Both the position numbers and the translations under genes were made by a program. From Owenia fusiformis (Eukaryota > Annelida > Polychaeta > Sabellida > Oweniidae), in contig CAIIXF020000011.1 of NCBI GenBank assembly GCA_903813345.2, positions 25,786,166-25,846,165 of the forward strand: DNA of 60,000 bases, read 5' to 3'. This document shows, in pieces, positions 1 to 11,864 of the stretch. The notes beneath the pieces were generated by a model. It saw only the letters and a list, made by a program, of their open reading frames with translations. It had not been told where the DNA came from and ran no database searches. Every line of letters starts with the position of its first letter. Within the stretch, counting starts at the first letter, position 1.

Positions 1-899
1 AGAATGTTAATAAAATATGAACCTTGCCTTTGTTTTCCCAATTCTAAAAGCAGGCCAAATAAACAATGATAATCGTTTGACTCTCGAGACTACAGAGCTT
101 GAACTTGAACATACTAAAATCGAAGTTACCTATAGTTACGCTTGTAAAGTTAATAATGTTTAACGGCGTGCTGAGTGAATGTATCTAATCAAATCTGTGA
201 CATACCCATAAGATCGTAGATCACAATTCTAAGTTTAAAATGTAATTTGGATTCGTAAGAAGTATTTCTGTTTTAAACTTACCTTTGCTGTCTGAAAAAG
301 ATCAATATTCATAGACGGGGATGTTGAAACCTTTATTTCCTTTGAATAACCTGCATTTGAACTACGAAATGATCCTGTGGAGAAAAGTTGATGAATTCCA
401 AACAGCTAGTTCTAGCAAATCTACTAGTATAAGCTTACTGTCTAAAAGTATTTCAATGTTAAAAATATCTATTCAAATGTTTCATTTTTAAAATGATCTT
501 GGCTTCCCTTAACTTAAATGTGTGACTAATGAAGAATGCTTTTTACCACATCAAACTTAAGACGTGAACTTGACAATTACTCGATACATGTTATAACGCG
601 ATTTTCTTTCATTTTCTACAAAAATGGTATGTTTTCGAATGGTCACTTATGTTAATCTATGACCGTGGTATGATTGAAAATGAAAGAACTGAACCAAGTA
701 TTGTCGACTTGTTTGAATTATAAGATTTATTTTGATTGATTTAATCTCTTCTTGAATTTTAAAACTTTTGTCCGAACTACATCTGCTATGGAATAAAGTT
801 CAAATATACCTCAGAATTGCTTATCGAATTAACCTAGCAATTAATTTGAAAATAATTCTTTACATAGGTTATATATCATAGATCATATATATGTAAAAA

Positions 900-2840
900 A
901 TAAAAATGTGTTTTGAAAGATGAATTGATAACAAACGTTTTCGCACACGTGCCATTTCCACTTTCAGCACACTTAAAACACGAAATCCCGTATGACGTAA
1001 TATAACGAAAATGCGCAGATAATTGATATTTCTTATTTTAATTCAACTCACATTGACCGTTCAGTTATGAACGTGTTTAAAGTTCTCATGTTAAAATAAA
1101 TAAATATGTGGAAAGGCAATGGTTTAAAGCTTATGAAAATGCCAAAATCATAATTCAGTTTTTAAAATAAGATATTGATATGCATTCACGCACATGTGAC
1201 ATTATCTCTTTTTGCGCGATTCAAACATAAGAATCTCATTACAGTTGCAACCAATCTTAGCCCTGCCTTTCTAATAGAAGGACTTAAATTTGAATCCTAA
1301 AATAATTCTGTGTAAAGATGATTTCCCATAGATATAATAAATGTGAAAAATGTCAAAAGATTTATCAAAAATTAAAAACTCACACGATTTTAAGCACACA
1401 TGACCTTTTCCAGTTTTGCTCATTTAATTTACCTTGAAAACCAAGGAGACCGAACGCAATTTCTAAATACAACCTTGATACGTGTACCAGGTCTATAATT
1501 GCATTTTCTCATTGAAGGAACCAAGCAAAAATTATAAAAATAATTCTGCGTAGAGGTGATGCTTCACAAATAATATTAATGTCAAAAAATTAATTCATTT
1601 CTTCAAAATTAAATACTGACACGCATTTACGCACACATGACCTTTTCCAGTTTTGCATATTTCATTTACCTTGAAAACCAATGAGACTGGACGCAATTGC
1701 CAAATACTTCTTTGATACGCGTGCCAGGTCTATAATTGCATTTTCTCATGGAAGGAATCAAGCAAAAATTATAAAAATAATTCTATGTTAAGGTGATGCT
1801 TCACAAATAATATTAATGTCAAAGATTAATTCATTTCTTCAAAATTAAATACTGACACGCATTTACGCACACATGACCTTTTCCAGTTTTGCTTATTTTA
1901 TCTACCTTGAAAACCAATGAGACTGGACGCAATTGCCAAATACTTCTTTGATACGCGTGCCGGGTCTATAATTGCATTTTCTCATGGAAGGAATCAAACA
2001 AAAATTATAAAAATAATTCTATGTTAAGGTGATGCTTCACAAATAATATTAATGTCAAAAAATTAATTAAGTTCTTCAAAATTAAATACTGACACGCATT
2101 TACGCACACATGACCTTTTCCAGTTTTGCTTATTTCATTTACCTTGAAAACCAATGAGACTGGACGCAATTGCCAAATACTTCTTTGATACGCGTGCCAG
2201 GTCTATAATTGCATTTTCTCATGGAAGGAATCAAGCAAAAATTATAAGAATAATTATATGTTAATGTGATGCTTCACAAATAATATTAATGTCAAAACTT
2301 TAATTCATTTCTTCAAATCCAAATACTGACACGCTTTTGCGCACACGTGACCTTTTCTTCTTTTGCTCATTTTATTTATCCTAAAAATCAGTGGGCCTAA
2401 ATACATTGTCCGATACTTCTTTAATACGTGTCAGGTCTAAAATTGCAGTTTATCATGAAAGAAATCGAACAATTATCATAAAAATAATTATGTGTAAAGG
2501 TGATGTTCTTCAGATTATATAAACATCAAAATTGTAGTTCATTTATTGAAAATTAAATATCCACATGCTTTTAGGCGCACATAACCTTTTCCCTTTCGTT
2601 CATTTTATCTATCTTTAAAATCAGTGAGCCTGAACTCATTGCTAAATACTTTTTGATACGAGTCAGCTCCAGGTCTAAAATTGCATTTCATCATGGAACA
2701 AATCGAGCAATCATTATGAAAATAATTCTGTGTAAAGGTGATGTTCCAAAGACAATATATATGTCAATTTGATAATTCAGTTACTCAAAATGAAATATCC
2801 ACATGATTTTACGCACACATGATAATTTCCTGAATGACGC
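900..2840. repeat. ~237-bp tandem satellite, about 8 copies
   Basis: A unit of about 236-240 bp recurs head to tail. The anchor phrase GCACACATGACCTTTTCC (or a variant) falls near 1392, 1631, 1867, 2103, 2341, 2577 and 2813, with two more diverged copies near 943 and 1190. The central copies (about 1560-2270) are nearly identical to one another and the outer ones are more diverged, the usual pattern of array homogenisation from the middle. No reading frame is conserved across units, so I see it as non-coding satellite DNA. The preceding bases (1-900) are AT-rich and show nothing I can name. Confidence 0.85.
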
Positions 2841-3385
2841 TACTTTTTGGATTCAACCATGCATATAACGTCGTAAAATACACATTTCTACCGAAATTAT
2901 GCCCAGCCGTTTTCGTAGAAAATGTAACAAATGAAGGCATTTTATCGGAACTGATTGATATTTGGTACTTATAGAATATTGTATTTACTTTAACTTTTAA
3001 GCAATTCAGACATTTAAAAAAATTATGTTTAATCAATGTTAATTTCGCACGAATATAGGGGACAAAATGAGTGAAAGTCTCACGTGTTTGATTGTATTTT
3101 ACTCCCATTTATATGCATTTTTCAAACATTAAAATGAGATAGTTGGACAGAAGAGATCAGTAGAATTCTATCCGTCACTTTCATTTTCAAATGTTTAAAT
3201 GTTTCCCGTTTCATTGGACCTCATAAAGATGGTAGCCAACGGACCAGAAACAAGTAGTGCGATGACGTCATATATCGCTACACCACTTTGATATAAAGTT
3301 TGGTAAACAACAATGGGTTTTTTCAATGTGCCGTCCTACTGAGTGATGACGCACGGTCGCCTTAGGTCGACCCTATGGCGGCTGC
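2841..3385. other. AT-rich intergenic sequence, no gene seen
   Basis: No frame here has coding character. A 99-codon minus-strand open frame (2809-3108) is Phe/Tyr/Lys-rich, has no recognisable motif and overlaps the last satellite copy, so I treat it as chance. The stretch ends at the 5-bp target duplication GCTGC of the next element. Confidence 0.5.
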
Positions 3386-3715
3386 CAGGGGCGGATCTGG
3401 GAACCAACAAGGGGGGGGGGCCCAAACTTCTTGTCGGAAAAAAAAATGTCCGCGCTTGCGCGGAAAAAATTTTTAGGCCCCTAAAACCAAAATGTGGGCC
3501 CAAATTTTGAAATTTTGAGGCCCATTTTCTTCAAAATTTGGCCTAAAATGAAAAAATAAGGCCTTAGAAGGCCCATTTATGACCAAAAAGGCCCACTTTT
3601 TGGGGCCACAAGGCCTTTTTTTGCTCAAAAATTTTTTTGGGCCCAATTTTTTTTTTCTGGGCCCACCCGAGGGGGGGCCCGGGCCCCTGGGCCCCCCCCC
3701 CCATATCCGCCAGTG
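3386..3715. mobile_element. 330-bp non-autonomous hAT-like element, 5-bp target duplication
   Basis: Left end CAGGGGCGGATCTGG and the reverse complement of the right end, CACTGGCGGATATGG, form imperfect terminal inverted repeats. GCTGC flanks both sides (3381-3385 and 3716-3720). The interior is a low-complexity GGGCCC-rich palindrome that produces spurious open frames on both strands, with no protein-coding character. The CAnnG termini plus a 5-bp duplication fit the hAT5-type groups of DNA transposons; that assignment is inferred from termini only. Confidence 0.7.
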
Positions 3716-4463
3716 GCTGCTACTAAGGCAGACGCAAGGCAGCCATATGGGGGGCCGTCCCGGGGAGACTGTACGTTGACGGTACGACGACCGTACGGCT
3801 AGTCTGACCAAAGCTCAACGTCATGACTATTCAGATTATCATAGTTCTACGTCGACGGTATGTATAAACGTGTTAGTTTTCACGGCGACCATACGGTCCG
3901 TAAAAACTACAGGGATACACTGACACTCCGTAATGTTCTCTACAGATTCTCTACATTGTTTTCTACGGTCGCCGTAGAGAAAATGTGACTGGGTCATTTC
4001 GTCACGTAGCACAGTATACGCCAGTGACTCACTTCCCCAAATGCTGGCTGTTACGGTTGAAATATTGAATACACCTGCGGACTGCAAGTGATCGTATTTG
4101 ACTTTTGATACAAACTTTGATTCTTTAAAACCGGCTAATAATGATGCCAATTACTGCCTTTAGTTGTTGCAATGCCGGGGTCATTTCGTCCCGTCACTAT
4201 ACTCCAGTGACTTTATCCCGTTCCCGGACTATGGTCCTGTGAACATCTCAATCTTTTGCCTGTGCGATTACAACATGGGAGAATTTTTTACTGATCTTAC
4301 ACTTCAGATACCTACTTCAATAGATTCCTTGGTAATTTAGCATTCTTTTCGTGTAGTTGAATCCACAATTGTCTGGGTTTATCGGCAGAACGAAGACATT
4401 TTCGTTTTTGATCGCAATATTTGCGTGTAACATTTAACTTATTTCAACCGTCAAATTCTTCCA

Positions 4464-4930
4464 TAGGCAAAAATGCCCTAATACGTCACTTCCGCTGAAT
4501 AGAAAAAAGTAGTATTCAAAAATAAATGTAGTCCCAACACAATTGTGATCATGACGAGTCAGTAAGCTAGGATGTAGGCACAGTTGTAATCTTTTTGCAA
4601 TGGCAACATGCCATTTCTTCTGAAAATGCGTTTATTTGGGTTATCTGAAGGAAAATTTCGAGTCAAGTGGCGTATTAATTTTGCCTTCATTTTTGTGAAT
4701 TTCAATTTGTGTCTGCAGAGAGAGGGGGTAGTGTCACAATTGACCAATTATTTCAAAAAGTAGATGATTGGCCCCTATTGAGTTTAGTGTCAAGATGTAG
4801 CTTAGACATAGCTTTAGAACCTCAGATAGGCCAGTGAGGCCACATAAATCCATAACTCGAGATAAAAAGTCAGGCGTTTGCCCTTTTGCCCATTGACTAG
4901 TATGGTGACGTGAATTAGGGCAGTTTTGCC
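4464..4930. repeat. 467-bp repeat, copy 1, with its own terminal inverted repeats
   Basis: This segment is repeated, apparently without a single difference, at 5794-6260 (offset exactly 1330). Each copy begins GGCAAAAATGCCCTAAT and ends ATTAGGGCAGTTTTGCC, which are inverted repeats of one another, so each copy looks like a complete short inverted-repeat transposon rather than a classical TG...CA LTR. The identical 62-codon minus-strand open frame in both copies simply reflects the duplication and has no recognisable domain. Confidence 0.85.
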
Positions 4931-5793
4931 TATTAGTCACATGTGAAAGTGACCAAAATGTTTTAAAACTACTCAGAATCGCCCAGAATTGAAGTTTATT
5001 AGTGTGAAACATATTTTGGACGGAGGCAAAAAGGGGAATTTTCATGAACAAATTTAATGTTTTTGCTGAATCAGCAGTTTTCGCTTTTTACCCCAAAAAC
5101 CACTGATTTTGACGATATTTGGCTACAATTGTGTCCTTAGTGACCCCTAAATGTCATTTGTTGTCGTAAATGAGGAAGCCAACGAGTTGCTATTCATCAT
5201 AAAGATTGAATTTTCCATCTTATGGTTTCCAGTATAGAAAGAAGGTACATATCGGGGGTGCAGTCAGAAATTGGTGAGTTAAGTGTCAATTTTTGATGTA
5301 TTTGTTCACTCTGAATGACTACATTCGAGCTAAAAAATATCTCAAAAGTCCCAATTCTCTAGGCCATAGTCAAAACTGATCAAATTTGTCATCATTTTTC
5401 AAATCAGGAGGTTGTTGAATGGAATAAAGTATGAAAAAGTGATGATTTTAGTAAGATTTTGCCAAAAAGTGGGCCAAATTTGTCCAATTTTCTGGTTCAC
5501 GGTTCAGTGATTTTGGCTAAAAATCGCAATATGCAATAAAATACTCAATTTTTTGACACGATACTGAAAAATGTCACCATCAGGCAGTGGATTTCATGAT
5601 GTAAATGAAAAACTAGTCAAATTTAAAGGAAACCCATTGGGTTCTTGGAAAAATGACCCCAGGGGTAATGAAGTTGCCATATATTTCATAATTGCTGTCA
5701 GAATATTCTTAAACTGCACAAAACTACTTGAAAAACTCTAGTAAATTGGAAAAACGCAATTTAAAGCCAGAAATCATCCAACCATGTGGCTAT
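4931..5793. other. 863-bp segment enclosed by the two identical 467-bp repeats
   Basis: The segment is AT-rich with many short poly-A/T runs and no long open frame on either strand except a 105-codon minus frame that crosses the repeat edge. I see no transposase, integrase or reverse transcriptase motif. Together with the flanking repeats it forms a composite of about 1.8 kb that seems to have inserted as one unit. Confidence 0.45.
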
Positions 5794-6260
5794 TAGGCAA
5801 AAATGCCCTAATACGTCACTTCCGCTGAATAGAAAAAAGTAGTATTCAAAAATAAATGTAGTCCCAACACAATTGTGATCATGACGAGTCAGTAAGCTAG
5901 GATGTAGGCACAGTTGTAATCTTTTTGCAATGGCAACATGCCATTTCTTCTGAAAATGCGTTTATTTGGGTTATCTGAAGGAAAATTTCGAGTCAAGTGG
6001 CGTATTAATTTTGCCTTCATTTTTGTGAATTTCAATTTGTGTCTGCAGAGAGAGGGGGTAGTGTCACAATTGACCAATTATTTCAAAAAGTAGATGATTG
6101 GCCCCTATTGAGTTTAGTGTCAAGATGTAGCTTAGACATAGCTTTAGAACCTCAGATAGGCCAGTGAGGCCACATAAATCCATAACTCGAGATAAAAAGT
6201 CAGGCGTTTGCCCTTTTGCCCATTGACTAGTATGGTGACGTGAATTAGGGCAGTTTTGCC
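5794..6260. repeat. 467-bp repeat, copy 2
   Basis: Identical in sequence and orientation to 4464-4930. Its right end abuts ATATTGG, while the left end of copy 1 follows CCATA. The uninterrupted relative at 44.3 kb reads CCATCTATTGG at the same place, so the whole 4466-6260 block appears bounded by a 3-bp (ATA-like) target duplication. Confidence 0.8.
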
Positions 6261-7255
6261 ATATTGGTACTTCCGGGCTACATCCGGGACAGCCAAACGG
6301 GGGATTCCCCTTTTAAATCCAACCGCCATTTTGAAAAGTGATGGAATCTCTCTCGATGAAAAAGAGAAAATGTTCCCGTTCTGCCGATATACCCAGACAA
6401 TCGGCGGTTCCAATATATTAGAAGTTACATCTTGAGTTCTAAAATGCATTGAGGTAGGTATCTTAAGTGTAAGGGGCGTAGATAATTCTCCCAAGTTGTA
6501 ATCGTACAGGCAAATGAATGCGATCAGTGCAGGACTATAGTCCGGGAACGGGATAACAGTGACTCACTTCTCCAAATGCTGGCTGTTACGGTTGAAATAT
6601 TGAATACACCTGCGGACTGCAAGTGATCGTATTTGACTTTTTACACAAACATTGAAAACCGGCTAATAATGATGCCAATTACTGCCATCACAGTGTAGTT
6701 GTTGCAATGCTGCCTGCTTATTGACCAGTTATTAATAAATTAGCCAGTTACGTTAACTACAAAAAAAAGAAACGAAGGTATTGTTATTTCGATCTAAAAT
6801 ATAGCATCATATCAGTTATCAACATCCCGAGTAATCGATCAACATCAGGATTCAAAAGGAGCTGTCTGCATTAGGAAGTTGTTACCTTGACCTGACATCA
6901 CACGACCCGGAAGTATTCTTAAAGGTACTGAAATTTATATTTAGACACTGAATTTGGATCGTTGTTATTGCTGTTGATATAAGTTCTAGCGTACATTATT
7001 CAGTTCATTTAGGAGACAAAATACAATAGAAATATTCACAATTGACACCATATGCTTTGTAGCGTTGTACATTCGAGTAATTTGGTCATTGTTCAGTTTC
7101 TTTTCAAACGACATTTTCGTTTTAGGTTTTTGGCTAGCATGCAAACACAGATTTTTCTGTGAGATTGGAAACCTAACATACCGACGATCGATACAAAACC
7201 AAGGAACTCTTTGATAACTAGGACATTGTATATGCGCTAGACGTGTGGAGGAACA

Positions 7256-10200
7256 ATGTCTGGACGAGCATCTCCCACTGTACCAGGAGGTAAGATACAT
7301 GTAGGTCTTATGATAGTGATACTGTAGTCCCAACCATGGGCTTTCAACTACTTGAGTCAACAAGCCATAGCTCATATACACTGGGGGAAAGAACACACGG
7401 GGTACTGTAAGTGCAGAAGCAATCCTTATATTAAGGCTATAATCTCAGAACCTATCTGTGTGTCGTGCTTTAAAGTGGTGAATTACATTACTCATAATCA
7501 TTATGGGATTATGAGATCTTCCGTTTACTGAATCCATATGTGATGCACATTGTCCACGACTGAACAGTTCGGAGATAGAGACTAACAAACTGACACAATT
7601 CCGGGTTCGTGGCTCTAGCTATCTGGCTATATTTGCATTATATCTGACCTCTATGTACCCATTCTGATAATTAAAATGTCATATATTTCTGTTTTGCATT
7701 TGAACTTTCCAGTCTAGTGGTTTAAGCCACAATGTACACTGTGATATGGTACAGAAAAATGTTCAATAAAACACAAAGATTAAGAATATCACAAGTGCAC
7801 ACCAACAGTTTTACTGAACACAGTATATTCCATTTATGTGTGTTAAAAACTGGAACGTTAAAGTGTATGTTATACATAGATGTAATGTCTAAACTGTTTA
7901 AACATGAATCAACTATTTCTATATTATTGATAACATGTTTACCTAAGTTTATCTCGGGCAGTTTTAATTATAGACACGTGTTTATTTAAAGTTCTATCTA
8001 GGTTATTTGTAATTGCATCATGGGCTTTCTCTTGAAAGCATGATTAAGTAAAAACTGAGAAGAAAATTTTGTTTACAGAAACCTTCATTTTTAACTGATT
8101 GGAAAACTTGGTTTACAAAAACCTTCATTTTTTAACTGAGAAGAAAACTTTGTTTACAGAGACCTTCATTTTTAGCTCACATGGTGAGCTTTTGCAATCA
8201 CTCACTTGTCCATCTGTCTGTCCGTCCGTCCGTCTGTCCGTCCGTCCGTCAACAATAGTGGCACGTTTTAAATCCTCTGTCGATAGGATTCCTGTTTTAA
8301 GTTATTTCTGTTCAACATCAATACAGAAAACTCCCCTATGACTCCTGGTTCAAAAGCTCGCCTATTTTCAAAATGGCCGCCACTTTTGTCTCGCGAAATT
8401 CACTTTTGACCCATTTGTTTTAAAACCTCTGTCGATAGGATTCCCGTTTTAAGTTATTTCTGTTCAACATCAATACAGAAAACTCCCCTATGACTCCTGG
8501 TTCAAAAGCTCGCCTATTTTCAAAATGGCCGTCACTTTTGTTTGCGAAATTCACTTTTGACCCATTTCCTAGCTTTACAAATAATTTCAGGTGTCCTTCA
8601 CTGTAAAAATCCATGTCAATGTAAAGGGTAGATATATGTAATAATATTGTTACAAAAAATCAGGGAAAAATTATATCCATTTTTTTATTTTCAGCCATTT
8701 TAGTCCAGCTGTCCTGCATTGTAAAAAGCCGTGTCACTGTAAAGAGTAGTTGTATGAAATAATTTTGTTACAAAAAATCGGCAAAATATTATATCTGTTT
8801 TTTTATTTTCAGCCATTTTAGTTAACATTGATTTGTCCATCTGTCTCGCGAAATCCTCTTTTGAACCATTTGCTTAAAACCTCTGTCGATAGGATTCCAG
8901 TTTCACATTATTTTTGTTCAACATCAATACAAAAAAACTCCCCTATGACTCCTGGTTCAAAAGCTTGCCTGATTTCAAAATGGCTGCCATTTTTGTCTCG
9001 CGAAATTCAATTTTGGCCTATTTCCTAGCTTTACAAATAATTTCAGGTGTCTTGCATTGCAAAAAGCTATGTCACTGTAAAGAGAAGTTGTATGAAATAA
9101 TTTTGTTCCAAATAATTGGCAAAAAATTATATCCGTTTTTTTCTCAGCCATTTTACTTAACATCGATTTGTCCATCTGTCTCTCAGTCAGTCCAAAATAG
9201 TGGCAAGTGGCTTGAAATAATTTTGTTACAAAAAATCAGCAAAAATTTATATCCGGTTTTTTCTGTCACCATGTGAGCCCAGTACCCACGGTACTAATTT
9301 TATTTAATTTTATGAAAGCAAATGTAGTTGAACTACTCATACGTTTTGCACAATTCCTTTAAAACCTTATTTGTAATATTAAACATGAGAAGATCCTTGT
9401 TGATCTTTATGTAAGCTTTTGTTGTTTTTAATCTGATTTCTATTTACATCACATTAAAGGAAAACATTGCTGAGATAAAATATATCAATAGAACGGACAT
9501 TGATCTTCTGACCATGGGCTTTCAATCTCTTCCCTTGGACCCATCAAATCATGGGCTTTCAAGAAAAGCTCCTGGTCTAATTTCTTCCATTGTAATTTAC
9601 CGGAACAAAATGTTTTTTTTTATTTTTGCAGATGGAGTTTATGACAAAGAGGAGACATGTAAGATTATACTGTTTGCTGACCATGTCAAGAAAAAAGGAT
9701 TATTCGGATGGGGAAAGAATAAACCTGATGTCAAGTGCAGCTTTAAAGAATTGTAAGACTTCCAGTATGCTTTCAATAGACCCCAAATCATCATGTAACT
9801 GTACAAGTAAAACCATCATTGGGAGTTTAAGCTTGCAATGTTTTTCACAACCTGAACGTGAACGGAAAATATTTAAGCGCTGCATTTGTATCTGCGATAG
9901 GTTGGCGTTTCGATTTTTATGCAAGGTTAAACTCCCAGTATTATTACATCTCGATCCATCAAGGTATTACATATGACTTAATGAATACACTCACAGTTAT
10001 CATAATTAGGCTAGAGTTAAACAATTGCAAGTTAATTTTGAAAATAAACCGGAATGTTTACGAATCTAATATATATAGAGATTATCCTATATGAGGTTCA
10101 GGATATTGGGATTACCCCGAGGCCAATATAATATATTTGCCCGAGGGCCGCAGGTCCCGAGGGAAAATATATTATATTGACCAAGGGATAATCCCAATAT

Positions 10201-11602
10201 CCTGAACCGACTATAGGATAATATGTTTATCCCATACCAATCTTGGTCATCTGGTTCACATTGTTCAATCGTGGAAATATTTTAGAATATTCATGTCCAG
10301 TTTTGTTTTCTTGGCCGTGGGCGGATTTTTCTGTTCTCTCAAATATTCCCACATCTATTATCTCGAATGTTTTAAGTGGATGCTCCTTCCCTTTTTTAAA
10401 CCATCAAACAGATCCCGATTGTCTGTGTTTTCTCCATTGTCGTTTACAGTCATTACGCGAACGTTACAAATTATGAACAAATATACGAGCGGCGATTATG
10501 ACGTAGCGGGCAGATATACTATATCTGCCCGCTCGGAGCGGGACGTAAAGCTATATCTGCCCGCTGATGAAAATATAAGTTTTTACAAACCGGCTTTATG
10601 TACCTGTAACACGTCCAAGTATGGGATAAATATATATATTTGTTATCTGTACTGTTTACGTACTGTTTTAGGTCAATTGATGTAAGCATTACAGCAAAAG
10701 ATGGAGACACATCATATCCATACAAATATATCATCAACAAACTTCCTGGCAGTATCAGTAAAATTGATCATAAGGTACTGTGATTTTGTTTTAAATACAC
10801 TATAATCCCCTTGATTTTCACTGATCCTGTTCACCATAACAAAAGGATAAAATGTTATGCAAATATAAGGCTGCATAATCATTTGACATGCATTTATCAT
10901 TTGATAACCTACATGTATATTACTTATTGTGGCCATAACTAAAACTCAATTACATGTAACAAAAATGGCGCCTCTTAATATATATTATTAAAGCCACCTT
11001 TGACCGCTGTAGGCGTTGACGCCTGTTAATAAAACTTGTATATCCAAACACTTCTCTTATTCGAATACCCTTTTCTCAGTCCCATATGTTATTTCCCATT
11101 GACTCAGATACTTTAGAAACCTTGAATGTGTAAACACTAATCTGAACACTTTTGGCTGGTATCGTTGCTGTTTGACTGAAGCAGGTCATATATGTAGCCA
11201 GGAGGGGGTGCGATGGTGCGATCGCATCCCCCCTCCCCATATAACCATTAGATAGACGAAAAAAGGAGCTTTAAAATGCTTTTTATTTTGAGCTTCTAGC
11301 TCAATTTCGAAGGAAGTTAGATCAATTTTTGTCAAATTCAAAAAAATCTTAATCTTTTTTTGGTTGCTTATGCCACGATCACACCCCCTGACTGAAAATT
11401 TGTTTTGGCGACGGCAACCCCCCCCCCCCCTGACTGATAGTTTTACTGTAAAACCAGGTGGTGACATTTTGAGTTTTGACATGCTGTTGCCTCGTTTCAG
11501 ATTGTAAAGGATGGCCAAGTCGAGGTGACTCTAACGAAAGAGGAGAAAGGTTCATGGCAGGCAGAAATCGACAGAAATGATGGCTTGGACTGTGCTCCAT
11601 GA
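7256..11602 (+). CDS. Small CS-domain (CacyBP/SIP- or p23-like) protein, four exons
   Basis: Coding exons are 7256-7289, 9632-9752, 10672-10774 and 11501-11602; all introns are GT-AG, the phases agree (1, 2, 0), and the product is 119 residues. It opens MSGRASPTVPG. Exons 2-4 encode one compact beta-rich domain: VKCSFKELSIDV (start of the CS fold), then YIINKLPGSIS, then VEVTLTKEEKGSW ending in the Trp typical of the last CS strand. This order resembles the CS domain of calcyclin-binding protein/SIP, which with p23 and SGT1 takes part in HSP90-type co-chaperone or ubiquitin-ligase scaffolding. The protein lacks CacyBP's N-terminal helical hairpin and C-terminal SGS region, so it may be a stand-alone CS protein. 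Introns of 2342, 919 and 726 bp contain repeats. Exon 1 is short and is the least certain part; an upstream exon outside my recognition is possible. A partner or pathway cannot be read from the sequence. Confidence 0.68.
8172..9277. mobile_element. (GTCC)n-bearing repeat element with terminal GCTCACATGG / CCATGTGAGC
   Basis: Located in intron 1 of the CS-domain gene. The ends read GCTCACATGGTGAGC and CACCATGTGAGC, an inverted pair. Inside are a (GTCC)n/(GTCT)n microsatellite (about 8215-8250) and three copies of a ~145-bp module at about 8272-8416, 8429-8569 and 8881-9025, each containing CTCTGTCGATAGGATTCC and AAAATGGC(C/T)G. Several open frames cross it but follow the repeat and are not genes. 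Repeats of this architecture are widespread in bivalve genomes and some other marine invertebrates (general knowledge). Confidence 0.65.
10092..10208. repeat. Near-perfect hairpin in intron 2 of the CS-domain gene
   Basis: GGTTCAGGATATTGGGAT at the left is matched by ATCCCAATATCCTGAACC at the right, with further pairing (CCAATATAATATAT versus ATATATTATATTG) inward to a short GC-rich loop. A wider pair, TTTATCCCATACCA near 10227 and AGTATGGGATAAA near 10618, and a second palindrome around AGCGGGCAGATATA (about 10500-10570) suggest nested inverted-repeat insertions filling 10070-10635. Confidence 0.75.
11190..11450. mobile_element. Poly-C/poly-G bounded repeat remnant in intron 3 of the CS-domain gene
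   Basis: The segment holds CCAGGAGGGGGTGCGATGG near its left side, an AT-rich middle and a long C run at about 11417-11430. The composition matches the G/C-run elements at 3386 and 31499, but I cannot find a clean target duplication or matching inverted end. It is best regarded as a degraded relative. The minus-strand open frames over it are by-products. Confidence 0.4.
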
Positions 11603-11650
11603 TTAGAGAAATCTCAGGAAATTTAGATCTAAGATTCTACAAATTTTTAC

Positions 11651-11656
11651 AATAAA
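11651..11656 (+). terminator. Polyadenylation signal of the CS-domain gene
   Basis: AATAAA lies 48 bases after the stop codon at 11600-11602, a normal spacing for a short 3' UTR. Confidence 0.55.
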
Positions 11657-11864
11657 ACTATGTCTTGAACAGTATACCATGACTAGAGGAATCTCTTGAA
11701 ACCGAGATCTGCGATTTACAAACTTTTACAATTAAAACTACAGTATATATCATAATCATTTTATTTCAATAATTATGACAATACTCGCGCATTATATAGG
11801 TTTTAGGATGTATAGATCGTATAAGGATATATTAAACTGTGTACATAGATCTTGCATGTGCTGA

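Larger units (their letters stand above)
4018..6720. mobile_element. Fold-back element interrupted by a nested insertion
   Basis: About 4195-4463 reappears reverse-complemented at about 6261-6555 (for example TTATCGGCAGAACG near 4379 and its complement near 6375). Outside these arms, 4018-4175 and 6556-6720 are near-identical copies in the same orientation (shared CCAAATGCTGGCTGTTACGG). The arms are separated by the 1.8-kb insertion at 4466-6260. A diverged copy of one arm without the insertion lies at about 44100-44350 and serves as an empty-site reference. Nothing coding is evident; the 103- and 116-codon minus frames here are within repeats. Confidence 0.6.

Noticed and set aside
3473-3811. 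Gly/Pro-rich open frames on both strands
   Set aside because: They are translations of the GGGCCC-rich interior of a 330-bp transposon.
4559-6077. Two identical 62-codon minus frames as a duplicated gene
   Set aside because: They lie entirely inside the duplicated transposon-like repeat and lack any domain or start context.
4464-6260. LTR retrotransposon interpretation of the 467-bp direct repeats
   Set aside because: The repeats begin GGCAAAA and end TTTTGCC rather than TG...CA, each copy has its own inverted ends, and no gag, pol, primer-binding site or polypurine tract is visible in the 863-bp core.
8099-9276. Several open frames containing SVDRIPV...YFCSTSIQK
   Set aside because: The shared peptide comes from the three repeated ~145-bp modules of an interspersed element, in shifting contexts with no conserved start.
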